Assembly: GCA_001931535.1 (NCBI GenBank)
Contig: CP016211.1
Span: 15,267,501 to 15,331,500 of the forward strand
Direction of reading: 5' to 3'
Source: Minicystis rosea
GTDB taxonomy: Bacteria; Myxococcota_A; Polyangia; Polyangiales; Polyangiaceae
DNA: 64,000 nt
Below are positions 42,941 to 52,675 of this stretch, one piece after another. The notes below the pieces were generated by a model. That model was not told the origin of the DNA. It saw nothing but the letters and a program-made list of their open reading frames with translations, and made no database searches. Every line of letters starts with the position of its first letter. Positions within the stretch are counted from its first letter, which is position 1. The position numbers and the translations under genes are program-made.

Positions 42941-45136
42941 GTGCCCCAGCACCTCACCCTCCACAGCGACAAGCTGCCCCCCGACGTCCAGGTGCGCTCC
43001 TACCGGGCGAACGAGGGTATTTCTCTCCCGTATGCGGTCGATGTCGAGATATCCACGACCGACGCCGGCTTCTGCATCGATGACTGCTTGCAGCATCACG
43101 CCCTGCTCGAAGTGCACGACGCGCAGGGCAGCGTGCGCCACTTCGACGGTCTGCCGGATCGGGTGAGCTTCCTCGCGCATCGGGGCGACGACTTCTTCTT
43201 CCACCTGCGCCTCCGCCCCGCGCTCGCCGTCCTCGAGCATCGCGAGGGATCACGCATCTTTCAGAGCAAGAGCCCGGTGGACGTGGTGAAGGACATCCTC
43301 AAAGACGCGGGCGTCGACCGCGACGTCGAGTGGCGCCTTCGCCAGACCTACGCCCCGCGCGAGTTCCTCTGCCAGTACCGTGAGACGGAGCTCAACTTCG
43401 TCCACCGGCTGCTCGAGGACGAGGGCATCTTCTACTTCTTCCTGCACTCGCCCGACGGCCACAAGCTCATCTTCGCCGACGACCCCGACGCCTTCGTTCG
43501 ACCGGAAGGGCAGACGCCCGTCGTGTTGGCACCGCGCACCGGCGCGGCGCCGGGCGCGCAACCGCTGCTCGCACTCCATCGCGCCAAGACCTTGCGGCCG
43601 ACCTCCGTGATCCTCCGCGACTACGATTTCGAGAAGCCCGACGTCTTCCCCGAGGCGGCGTTGCCGGCCCCCGGCGCATGGCCCATCCACCACTTCGAGT
43701 ACCCGGGGGGCTTCACGGCCGGCGCCGAAGGCTCCCGCCGTGCCCGCGGGCGGATCAGCGCTCTCCGGAGCGACGTCGACGTCTGCCGGGGAAAGAGCCG
43801 CGCCGCGGGCCTCGTCTGTGGCACGCCGGCCATCGTGGAGGGCGCGAACGAGCCGTTCCTGAACGGCGAATTCATCGTCCTCGAGCTCACGTCGAAGGGG
43901 CGCAGCGGCGAGGACGCCTGCGAGAACGAGTTCACCGCCATTCCCAAAGGCGCTTCGTTCGCCGCGCCCCGGCGCGCCAAGAAGCCCAAGATCCGAGGCA
44001 TCCAGAGCGCTGTCGTCACCGGGCCGACCAACGAGCCGCAGGCCATCCACGTCGACAAGTACGGCCGCATCAAGGTGCGTTTTCTGTGGGATCGCTCGGC
44101 CAAGCAGGACGACACCTCGAGCTGCTGGTTGCGCGTGTCGCAGCTCGGCCTCGGCGGTTCGATGATCCTGCCACGCGTCGGCTGGGAGGTTGCCGTCGCC
44201 TTCCTCGACGGTGATCCCGATCGGCCCATCGTCCTCGGCCGCACCTACAACGCCGAGCACTCGCCGCCCTACGCGCAACCCGGCGCGGCGGCGGATGGGT
44301 CCATGAAGAGCATGTCGACCCCGGGCGGCGCGGGGCACAACGAGATCAAGATGAGCGACTCCGCCGGCAAGCAGGGGATGTCGATCTCGTCGCAAAAGGA
44401 TCTCAACGCCTCGACCGGCAACGACAAGAACGAGACGGTCGCCGTCAACGACGACCACAGCGTCGGCAGCAACTACAACGTGACCATCGGCTCGAACGAG
44501 ACCACATCGGTCTCCGCGAACCAGAGCATCGACGTCGGCAACGCGCTCCAGGTCAAGGTCAGCGGCGCTCAGACGGTGAGCGTGGGCGGCAACGATCAAG
44601 TCCACGCCAAGTGCGACTTCGTCGAGAAGGTGAGCGGCACGCGCGACTACAGCGTCGGCGGCAACCAGATCACCATCTCGAACGGCGTGCGCCAGAACAT
44701 CACCGGCGCCTTCACACGCAAAGTGGGCGCGGTGCAGGTCAACATGTCGCCGGCCTCGATCCACGACAAGCTCCTCTCGAGCTACGACGAGAGCGTCGGC
44801 GCCGTGATCGTGCAGCTCGTCAGGGGGCCGGTGATCGAATCGGTAGGTGCGAGCAAGGATGTCACCTCGACGGCGGCCGAGCTTCACCTCGTGCCCGTGC
44901 TCTCCACCTCGGCCAAGAGCGTCAAGCAGCTCATCGGCGGCGTGCACTTGCAAAAGATCGCCGGCGACTTCGTCGTGAAGGCGCCGAAGATCATCCTCGG
45001 CGGAGGCGTCGGGAAGTTCAACGGCGGGGGCAGCTCGATCAATCTCAACGGCGGCCCGGTGACCATCAAAGGCTCGAAGATCGCCATCGAGGCAGGCGCC
45101 ATCGTCAAGCTCGCATCGAGCCTGAAGATCGGCTGA
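42941..45136 (+). CDS. vgrG: T6SS spike protein VgrG (first of three)
   Basis: A 731-residue VgrG from GTG 42941 (M-P-Q-H-L-T-L-H-S); a TTG at 42875 would add 22 residues. gp27-like base domain with F-Q-S-K-S-P-V-D-V-V-K-D-I-L, Y-R-E-T-E-L-N-F-V-H-R-L-L-E-D-E-G-I-F-Y-F-F and D-Y-D-F-E-K-P; then the gp5-OB domain (H-V-D-K-Y-G-R-I-K-V-R-F-L-W-D-R, S-S-C-W-L-R-V-S, P-R-V-G-W-E-V) and a C-terminal beta-helix of short Val/Gly repeats (S-V-G-G-N, T-V-S-V-G). No added effector domain. Trimerises at the tip of the T6SS tube. Confidence 0.92.
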   Translation: MPQHLTLHSDKLPPDVQVRSYRANEGISLPYAVDVEISTTDAGFCIDDCLQHHALLEVHDAQGSVRHFDGLPDRVSFLAHRGDDFFFHLRLRPALAVLEHREGSRIFQSKSPVDVVKDILKDAGVDRDVEWRLRQTYAPREFLCQYRETELNFVHRLLEDEGIFYFFLHSPDGHKLIFADDPDAFVRPEGQTPVVLAPRTGAAPGAQPLLALHRAKTLRPTSVILRDYDFEKPDVFPEAALPAPGAWPIHHFEYPGGFTAGAEGSRRARGRISALRSDVDVCRGKSRAAGLVCGTPAIVEGANEPFLNGEFIVLELTSKGRSGEDACENEFTAIPKGASFAAPRRAKKPKIRGIQSAVVTGPTNEPQAIHVDKYGRIKVRFLWDRSAKQDDTSSCWLRVSQLGLGGSMILPRVGWEVAVAFLDGDPDRPIVLGRTYNAEHSPPYAQPGAAADGSMKSMSTPGGAGHNEIKMSDSAGKQGMSISSQKDLNASTGNDKNETVAVNDDHSVGSNYNVTIGSNETTSVSANQSIDVGNALQVKVSGAQTVSVGGNDQVHAKCDFVEKVSGTRDYSVGGNQITISNGVRQNITGAFTRKVGAVQVNMSPASIHDKLLSSYDESVGAVIVQLVRGPVIESVGASKDVTSTAAELHLVPVLSTSAKSVKQLIGGVHLQKIAGDFVVKAPKIILGGGVGKFNGGGSSINLNGGPVTIKGSKIAIEAGAIVKLASSLKIG

Positions 45137-45147
45137 GAGGAGGCTCC

Positions 45148-47430
45148 GTGGCGAATCCGATCGAGCTGGAGCATCACCTCACCATCGACGGGACGGAGTA
45201 CCGCGTCCTCCGGCTCGACGCGCGCGAGCCGCTCGACGAGATCGGAGAGCTCCGCTGCGAGGTCACCGATTTCGCAGGCGGGCCGGCTCCGGCCACGCTC
45301 GTGGGCAAGCCGCTCGTGCTCACGCTGACGCGGCATGAGGGCTCACAGGAGCACAAGATTGCAGGCTACGTCGTCGAGGCGGAGAGGTCGACCACCCGCG
45401 GCGACGAAGAGGACATGGGGACTCGCGTGGTGGCGCGGCCTCGTCTCTTTCGGCTCACGCAGCGTGCGGATTGCCGCATCTTCCAGAACGTGACGGCGCC
45501 AGACATCGTGAAGAAGGTCCTCGAAGGCGCGGGTGTGCCGGCCGAGGCCCAGCGTTGGAAGCTCGAAGGCAGTTATCCAGCGCGCGAGTTCACGACGCAG
45601 TACCGCGAGACGGATTTCGAGCTCATCCGCCGTGTGCTGTCGGAAGAGGGCATTGCCTTCGTCGTCGATTCGAGCTCCGGCGCAGATGTGGTGACGTTCT
45701 TCGACAAGGATCTCGGCGCCATCGAGGGCGCGACCTCGATCCCGCATCGCCCAGGCGACGGCCTCAACGCATCAGGCGACGCGGTCGGCCATGTAACCTA
45801 TGAACGGTCGACGGTGCCGGGCAAGGTGAACCTGCGGGACTACGACTTCAAGCGACCTCGGATCGATCTGAACGCCAAGGCTGAAGCCGGCGACGACGTC
45901 GAGAAGGCGTTGGAGGTCTACCACTATCCCGGCCGCTTCACCGAGCCTGCGAATGGCGATCGCTACGCAAAGGTGATGCTCGACTCCGTGCGTGCGCGTC
46001 GCGCGATCCTAGCTGGGCCCACCAACACGCTGCGCCTCCATCCGGGGATGACGTTCGAGCTCGATGAGCACCCTTATGCGCCGCTCAACCAGGAGTACCT
46101 GGTGCTGGAGGTGAGCACGACCCTCGATGCGCGGCGCAGCAGCAGCAAGCGAACGCGCGGCGCGACGTTGCTGCGTGGCGAGGAGAACACCGACACCGGA
46201 GAGCCGGGGGATCGCATCACGTTTCGCGCGATTCCGACGGCGAAGACGCCCTATCGCCCGCCGCGCGTGCCGCGCGCGGTCGCCGCTCTAGGTGCACAGA
46301 TCGCCGTCACGACGGGACCGGCTGGAAAGGAGATCCATCCCGATGAGCATGGGCGGGTGAAGGTGCTCTTCCCGTGGGATCGGCTCGGCAAGCGCGACGA
46401 CACGTCGAGCCTGTGGATCCGCACCTGCCAGCTCCCGCTCGGCGGCAGCATGCTCACGCCGCGCGTGGGATGGGAGGTGTACCTCAACTTCACGGACGGC
46501 GATCCCGATCAGCCGTTCGTCTTCGGCCGCATGTACAACGGCAAGACGCCGCCGCCCTACGAGCTGCCCAAACACAAGACGCGCATGTCGATCCAGACGG
46601 CGACCACACCGGGCGGTGGGTCGAGCAACGAGATCCGCATGGACGACAAGGCTGGCGCCGAAGAGATGTTCATGAACGCCTCCAAGGACGCCTCCGTTTC
46701 GGCGGGGAACAACGCGACCGAGACCGTCGGCAACAACGAGACGCGATCGATCGGCGCGAACCAATCGCTCTCGGTGACCGACAGCATGTCGGCCAACATC
46801 GGCGCGAACCAGGGCCTCTCCATCGGCGCCAACCAGACGGTGCACGTGGCCACGTTCATGGCCGATGACGTCGGCAGCCATTCGCTCTCGGTCGGCGGAA
46901 ATCGGGATCTGAAGGCGGGCGGCGATCACAAGCGCACGGTCACCGGCGCGTCGACGCTGTCCATCGGCGGAATGCAGGTCGATCTCGTGGCGGGCTCCGT
47001 CGACGAGAATGGCCTCGCGACCCTGGACGACAAGGTCGGCGCCGCGCTCGTCGAGCTCACGGCGGCGAGCCGCAGCGTCTGGGTTGTTGGCAATCGCACG
47101 GAGAAGGCAGGTGCGGCCAAGGTCATCATCTCGGGCGGCGGGCGCGCGGTGACCGTCGGCGCTGCTCTGAAGCAGAAGGTCGCGGGCGCCATCGTCACCA
47201 AGCTCAAGGGCGATCGATCCGACGCCAGCCAGGGCGACTACCTCGAGGTCGCGGGCGGCGCGCAAATCATCAAGGCGACCAACGTCGTCTTCGAGGCTGA
47301 CAGCTTGCTCAGCGTGGTCATGGGCGGGTCGACCATCACCTTGACGAAGGCGTCGGTTTCGATCGCCGGCACCAAGATCACGCTCGACGGGGAGTGCGCT
47401 GAAGAAGCGGCGCTCGTGGCGGACAACTGA
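45148..47430 (+). CDS. vgrG: T6SS spike protein VgrG (second of three)
   Basis: A 760-residue VgrG from GTG 45148, with a strong ribosome-binding site (GAGAGGAGG) just upstream that decides this start. Same architecture as its neighbour: F-Q-N-V-T-A-P-D-I-V-K-K-V-L, Y-R-E-T-D-F-E-L-I-R-R-V-L-S-E-E-G-I, D-E-H-G-R-V-K-V-L-F-P-W-D-R and P-R-V-G-W-E-V-Y-L-N-F, then a beta-helix with S-I-G-A-N-Q-S-L-S repeats. Starts 11 bp after the first vgrG. Confidence 0.92.
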   Translation: MANPIELEHHLTIDGTEYRVLRLDAREPLDEIGELRCEVTDFAGGPAPATLVGKPLVLTLTRHEGSQEHKIAGYVVEAERSTTRGDEEDMGTRVVARPRLFRLTQRADCRIFQNVTAPDIVKKVLEGAGVPAEAQRWKLEGSYPAREFTTQYRETDFELIRRVLSEEGIAFVVDSSSGADVVTFFDKDLGAIEGATSIPHRPGDGLNASGDAVGHVTYERSTVPGKVNLRDYDFKRPRIDLNAKAEAGDDVEKALEVYHYPGRFTEPANGDRYAKVMLDSVRARRAILAGPTNTLRLHPGMTFELDEHPYAPLNQEYLVLEVSTTLDARRSSSKRTRGATLLRGEENTDTGEPGDRITFRAIPTAKTPYRPPRVPRAVAALGAQIAVTTGPAGKEIHPDEHGRVKVLFPWDRLGKRDDTSSLWIRTCQLPLGGSMLTPRVGWEVYLNFTDGDPDQPFVFGRMYNGKTPPPYELPKHKTRMSIQTATTPGGGSSNEIRMDDKAGAEEMFMNASKDASVSAGNNATETVGNNETRSIGANQSLSVTDSMSANIGANQGLSIGANQTVHVATFMADDVGSHSLSVGGNRDLKAGGDHKRTVTGASTLSIGGMQVDLVAGSVDENGLATLDDKVGAALVELTAASRSVWVVGNRTEKAGAAKVIISGGGRAVTVGAALKQKVAGAIVTKLKGDRSDASQGDYLEVAGGAQIIKATNVVFEADSLLSVVMGGSTITLTKASVSIAGTKITLDGECAEEAALVADN

Positions 47431-47433
47431 TCC

Positions 47434-50222
47434 ATGGATACCAGAGCCCTCGCCGTCTTCTTCCAGGCTGGTCCCATCGAATCGTTCGATGTCGTGGGGC
47501 TGCGCATGGAGCGCCGCCTCGGGCAGGTCGCGGTGGCCGAGATCGAGGTCCGCACCACCACGTACGCCGAGCCGGATGAGCTCCTGGGCCTCCCCGCTCG
47601 CATCGCGTTCGGCCGCGGCGAGGCCGATCACGAGACGTTCGGCGTGGTGATGAGCGTGGCCATGGTCACCTCGCCGGAAGACGACGCTCGCGAGCACCTC
47701 GTCTATCGCATCCAGGTCACGTCGTATCTCGGCTTGTTGGAGTGGCAGGTCGACTGCCGCATCTTCCAAGAGAAGGATGTGAAGGAGATCGTCGCCGAGG
47801 TGCTCAAGGAGCACGGTATCGACGACACGATGCAGTCCTGGCGCCTCACAGGCACCTATCCCAAGCGCGAATACTGCGTGCAGTACAACGAGAGTGCGCT
47901 CGCCTTCGTCTCTCGGCTGCTCGAGGAAGAAGGCATCTACTTCTTCTCCGAGAAGGGCGACGGACGCGAGCTGCTCGTGTTCGAGGACGACAGCATGCTC
48001 GCCGATCCCATCGATGGCGAGAACACCATCCGTTACCGTCACGGTGCGGGCCTCGATGCGCGCGACGATGCGGTCGCGGTCATCACCCAGCGCCACCGTA
48101 CGGCGACGGGAAAGGTGACCTTCCGCGATTACGATTTCGAGCGGCCGGAGCTCGACCTCACGGCCACGGCGACGGCAGACCGGGACGCCGACCTCGAGCT
48201 CTACGACTACCCGGGGCAGTACACGGAGCCCAAAGAGGGCACGCGCCTCGCTCAGGTTCGTCTGGAGTCGCTTCAGGCGATGCGGACGACACTGGAGCTC
48301 GAATCGGGCTGCCCGCGGCTCGTCGCTGGCCGGTGGCTCACGCTCGTGGAGACGCCGGATGAGCTCGACGGTGATTACTTCATCACCGCGGCCGTGCACG
48401 AGCTCCGCATGGGCAGCTACCGCGTGCACGTCGAGGTGATCCCGAAGAAGGTCAAGTTCCGCACGCCACAGCGGACGCCACGGCCCGTCATCGATGGCCC
48501 GCAGACGGCGATCATCGTGGCGCCTCCCGGTTCTCCGAACGAGGAGATTCACACCGACGCGCACGGCCGGTGCAAAGCTCAATTCCATTGGGATCGATAC
48601 GGCAAGCGGGACGACAAGGCGTCGTGCTGGATGCGCGTGTCGCAGCCGCAGACGAGCGGCTCGATGATCCTGCCGCGCGTGGGCTGGGAGGTCATCGTCG
48701 AGTTCCTCGAGGGCAATCCCGATCGGCCCATCGTCACGGGGCGCGTGTTCAATGGGAAGCTCATGCCGCCGTACGCATTGCCTGAAGGCAAGTCGCGCAC
48801 GGCGCTCGCGACGTCGTCGTCTCCGGGCGGCAAAGGCAGGAACGAGATTCGGATGGAGGACAAGGCCGGCAGCGAGGAGGTCAAGATCGCGTCGCAGAAG
48901 GACACGACCCTCGCCACCGGCAACAACAAGACGACGTCGACGGCGGCCAACGAGATGAAGAACGTGGGTGTCGACGCGACGCTCACGGTCGGCGCCGATC
49001 AGACGGTGAAGGTCACGAACGGATACAAGAACACCGTCGGAGCCGGACAGACGACGTCGGTGGGTGGCAATCGGACCGTGGAAGTGAACGCCGTTTACGG
49101 GCTCACGTCGGGCGGTGCCAGCGCGACGAGCATCGGTGGCAATCAGTTCGAGATGGATGGCAATCCGCTCCAAGGCCTGCTCTCCCTGGCCGTCAAGACG
49201 GTGACCGAAGCCGCCAAGGCCGAGGCCGAGCAGGCCATGAAGAAGCTGGATCAAGCGGTCTCGCAGAAGGTCAATCAGGTCATGGGCCCCATCAACGACG
49301 TGCAGGCGAAGGCCGAGCAGGTCGGGGCCGCGATGGAGGCCGTGAGCAAGGGCGACCTCGGCGCGGCGGCGAGCGCGACGAGCGCAGCTGCTGGGCTCCC
49401 GAGCGCGGCCGAGCTCGGCGCCAAGATGGGCGCCGAGCCCGCGGGTGGCGGGACGGCAGATCTGGACAGGGGCGGCGGCGAGGCGACGAAGGCCGGCGGC
49501 GCAGAACGCGGCGGGGACAGCCGCGGTGCTGAAGGTGGTGGCGGTGGCCCACTCGATCACGCCAGCAGCCAATTCGGTCTCGACAAGCTGGTCAATGGAG
49601 CTCTCGACGCCGGCTCGGACAAGCTGGGCGCCGCGCTCGGAGTCGGCGGTGGCGGGGGAGGCGGCGAGTCAGGAGCGAACGTCACGGGGCCCGACGGCGC
49701 CGTGGGAGGCAACGCCGCGGGCGACAGCGCAACTGGGCCGGGACACGCCATCAACGTTTGCTCGGCCACCCATGCCGAGAAGGTGGGGAGCATCAAAGCG
49801 ACCATCGCGGCGGGAGGCATCCACACCACGGTCAAGGGGCGCGCACCCAGAAGATCGGGGCTGCTCGCGTGGAGCTGGTCGGCGGGGCCCGAGCCGAGAC
49901 GTGCAACGCGGACAAGACCGAGAAGGCCGTTGGCCTCGTGGTGATCAGCAAGGCGCCTGAAAAAGAAGATGTGGGCGGCGCACGAACGACGATGGTGGGC
50001 GGCGCGGTGCTGGAGAAGATCGGAGCGTCCCACACGGTGACCGCAGCAGGAAAGGCCATGTTCGTCGGCGCCTTTCACAAGATCGACGCCAGCACGGCCA
50101 TCGTCTTCAAGTGCGGAGGCAGCGAGGTCGTCATCGATGGCGGCGGCGTGACCATCAAGGCGCCGCTCGTCACGATCACTGCACCCAACATCACGCTGAC
50201 GAAGACCACCTCAGAGGCTTGA
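47434..50222 (+). CDS. vgrG: T6SS VgrG with long C-terminal extension; frame break near 49837
   Basis: Frame 1 encodes a VgrG from ATG 47434 (F-Q-E-K-D-V-K-E-I-V-A-E-V-L, Y-N-E-S-A-L-A-F-V-S-R-L-L-E-E-E-G-I-Y-F, D-A-H-G-R-C-K-A-Q-F-H-W-D-R, P-R-V-G-W-E-V-I-V) with a helical segment (about 585-655) and a Gly/Ala-rich linker, and runs to 49944 with an Arg/Pro-rich nonsense tail. The beta-helix really continues in the -1 frame (I-G-A-A-R-V-E-L-V-G-G-A-R-A-E-T ... T-L-T-K-T-T-S-E-A) to the stop at 50222. The break lies in AAGGGGCGCG (49834-49843); one extra G restores a 929-residue protein. Programmed -1 slippage on GGGG, consensus error or real mutation are all possible. Confidence 0.82.
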
Positions 50223-50229
50223 GATCACG

Positions 50230-51266
50230 GTGGACGCGCCTCGGCTCGACAACAAGACAGACCTCGCCGCAGCGCCGCGCACGCTGATGGCGAAAGACGG
50301 CGAGCGCCTCGTGCTCATCGTCAAGGCGACGTGCGCGAGAGTGCCGGGCACGAGCGAGCTCGAATTCGTGCCACGCGCCGAGCGCCGTGGCATTCGCGGG
50401 CAGGACATCCCGTGGGGTGATCCGGAGAAGAGCAGTATCAAGTACCCCTCTGATCTCTGTATCGCAAAGCCGGGTACAGACGTGATTGTCGTCGCGTCGG
50501 CGCACGCGCCGGGTGGCAAGGCGGTGCCGTCCTTCGACGCCGGCGTGCGAATCGGGCCTCTCGAGAAGACGATTCGCGTGTTCGGCCTCCGCGTGTGGGC
50601 GGCGAATGGATCGAGCCTCACTGCGCCGCAGCCCACGGCCGGCGTCGAGGTGCGGTACGACTACGCGTGGGGTGGGCTCGACGTGAGCGATCCCGAGAGG
50701 CTGGTGGAAGAGCCGCGCAACCCGGCGGGGATGGGCGTCGTGCGCGACCTCGCGACGCTCACCCACAAGCCCGCGCCGATGATCGAAGATCCCGCGAACC
50801 TGATGGCCTCGGTGCGCACGAGCCCGCCGCCGGCAGGGCTCGGTGCCATCGGCCGGCACTGGGAGCCGCGGCGGAGCTTCCTCGGGACGTACGACGCGTC
50901 GTGGCTGAAGGAGCGCGCGCCGCTCCTGCCCCTCGACCACGACGATCGGGCGAACCTCTGCGCGTCGCCCGGGCTCACGGCGGTTCCGCCGCTCGTGGGC
51001 GGTGAGGATGTTGCGCTCCTGAATCTCACCCCGGAGGTGAAGCGGTCGCGTTCCGCCTGCCGCGGTTCCGCGTCAGCGCGACCCTGCACGCAAAGGGACG
51101 CGAGCCCGAGACGCGGATTCCTTATCTCGACACGGTCCTGATCGACACGGTCCGCGTGCCCGAGACCACCGATGTCGTTGTGGAGCTCGTGTGGCGTGCG
51201 GCATTCCGGCCGCCACGACGTCAGAAGGACGCGCGGCTCGTCGTGAGCATGGAGGAGATCGCGTGA
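50230..51266 (+). CDS. DUF2169 T6SS effector-loading protein; frame break near 51036
   Basis: GTG start 50230. DUF2169 proteins accompany vgrG, PAAR and Rhs genes and act as adaptors. Motifs include V-L-I-V-K-A-T, R-V-W, Y-D-Y-A-W-G-G and R-R-S-F-L-G-T-Y-D. Frame 1 stops at 51141, but after N-L-T-P-E the family sequence continues in the -1 frame (A-F-R-L-P-R-F-R-V ... L-D-T-V-L-I-D-T, V-E-L-V-W-R-A-A-F) to TGA 51264-51266. One extra G at 51036-51037 would give the typical N-L-T-P-E-G...F-R-L-P. The corrected end overlaps the next GTG by four bases, supporting the shifted frame as the genuine C-terminus (345 residues). Confidence 0.8.
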
Positions 51267-52285
51267 ACGACGTGGTGGTCGTGAGCGTCGGGGCGCGGAG
51301 CGCCGTCGGCTTGAACGCGCGGCAAACGGGCTTTCTGCTGCGCGCCGGATATCCGGCCATGGCAGAGGCCCCGCTCGCGAACGACGCAGGCGAGCCGATC
51401 ACGATGGCGTTCCTGCCCACGCTCGACGGGCACCTCGTCGGTGCCGAGCGGCTCGCGGCGCTCGCGTGCGCGCCGTTCGAGGAAGCGGTGTCACCCGTCC
51501 GCGACCTCGCGGTCGAGGTCCATATCGCCATCGATGAGGGCTACGAGGACGCGAAGCTCGCGGCGCACATGCTCGGGGCGATGGTCTCGCGCATCACGCC
51601 GGCGGCGAGCGTCCAGGTCGAGGCCCGCGGGGAGGCCGCGCCCGGTACGTTGCTGCCGACGGCGATCCGATCGCTCGAGACGCGCCGCACCGACGTGGTC
51701 GTGATCGGAGGTGTGCACAGCGACTACGATCCGCGCGCCATCGCCACGCTGGAGGCGAGCGGGCGCCTGTTCTCGCGTGACAACCTCGACGCTCGGATCC
51801 CGGGCGAGGCGGCCGCATTCTTCGTGCTCATGCGCGCGAGCGACGCGGCTCGGCTGGGGCTTTCGCCGATGGCGCGGGTGCTTGGCGTTGGGACGGGCCG
51901 TGAGCGCGCGACACCGGAGAACGATCTTCCGGCGCACGAGGCCCACGGGCTGACGGCGGCAGTGCGCAAAGCGACGGAGCCCATCGTTGCAGAGGGCAAC
52001 ACCGTTGGTTGGATCTTGACCGATCTGACCTTCGAGATGTGGCGACATCAGGAGTGGCAAAGCGTGTTCATGCGCATGGAGGGCGTGCTCGGGCGCCCCT
52101 ATTACGCCGACGCGCCGGCACAGCGGATCGGGTATCTGGGCGCGGCCGCTCTGCCACTCTTCGTCGTCATGGCGGCCACTGGATGGAGCCATGGATATGC
52201 GCCCGCACCGCGGCTGCTCGCGATCGCGGGCAATGACGGTGGGGACCGCGCAGCCGTTGTTTTGGGCCGGATTCAGGGGATGTGA
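51263..52285 (+). CDS. Beta-ketoacyl synthase-like protein of T6SS effector clusters
   Basis: A 340-residue protein from GTG 51263, coupled to the DUF2169 gene by a GTGA overlap. Ketosynthase-like features: V-V-V-V-S-V-G-A-R-S-A-V-G-L-N, V-V-V-I-G-G-V-H-S-D-Y-D and G-Y-L-G-A-A-A-L-P; G-E-A-A-A-F-F-V-L-M resembles the thiolase-fold strand. The KS active-site Cys is not evident at the usual place, so it is probably non-catalytic. Similar proteins are common beside PAAR and DUF2169 genes; the role is unknown, perhaps in effector assembly. Confidence 0.75.
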   Translation: MNDVVVVSVGARSAVGLNARQTGFLLRAGYPAMAEAPLANDAGEPITMAFLPTLDGHLVGAERLAALACAPFEEAVSPVRDLAVEVHIAIDEGYEDAKLAAHMLGAMVSRITPAASVQVEARGEAAPGTLLPTAIRSLETRRTDVVVIGGVHSDYDPRAIATLEASGRLFSRDNLDARIPGEAAAFFVLMRASDAARLGLSPMARVLGVGTGRERATPENDLPAHEAHGLTAAVRKATEPIVAEGNTVGWILTDLTFEMWRHQEWQSVFMRMEGVLGRPYYADAPAQRIGYLGAAALPLFVVMAATGWSHGYAPAPRLLAIAGNDGGDRAAVVLGRIQGM

Positions 52286-52297
52286 GGAGGCGGTCGA

Positions 52298-52672
52298 ATG
52301 GGTGTCACGGCAGTCATGATGGATTGCATCACGGAGAAATCGGGCCACACGATGACGCCCTGTGCGGTGAGCGTGTGCACGACGCCGGCCGCGCCGAGCC
52401 CGATTCCGGTGCCGTATCCTCCTGTGGCAAACGCCGCCGAAGGATCGAAGGGCGCGCCGTCTCGGACCAAGATGGGCGGCGCCAAGATCATCACGGTAGG
52501 CGCGTGTTTCAAAGCGTGTCACGGCAACGAGCCCGGGACGATGAAAGAGGTGGTGAGCCTCAATACGGGTGGCCCGGCAGTCATCGTGATGGGGGCGCCG
52601 ATCGTGTTCGTGGAGCTCGGGATGGTGGGAATCACCGGGAGCCCGGGTTTCCTCAACAAGGGTGGAGGCTGA
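52298..52672 (+). CDS. DUF4150 PAAR-like spike-tip protein
   Basis: A 124-residue protein with T-P-C-A-V-S-V-C-T-T-P, P-V-P-Y-P-P-V-A-N, S-R-T-K-M-G-G-A-K and V-I-V-M-G-A-P-I-V-F-V: the DUF4150 (PAAR-like) pattern. It would cap a VgrG trimer and carry the downstream Rhs effector. A ribosome-binding sequence (GAGGAGG) precedes it. Confidence 0.87.
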   Translation: MGVTAVMMDCITEKSGHTMTPCAVSVCTTPAAPSPIPVPYPPVANAAEGSKGAPSRTKMGGAKIITVGACFKACHGNEPGTMKEVVSLNTGGPAVIVMGAPIVFVELGMVGITGSPGFLNKGGG

Positions 52673-52675
52673 GCC

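Noticed and set aside
46288..49572. Very long minus-strand open frame opposite vgrG genes (over 1000 codons)
   Set aside because: It is the mirror of strongly coding plus-strand VgrG genes in GC-rich DNA. Its Arg/His/Asp-rich composition matches no family.
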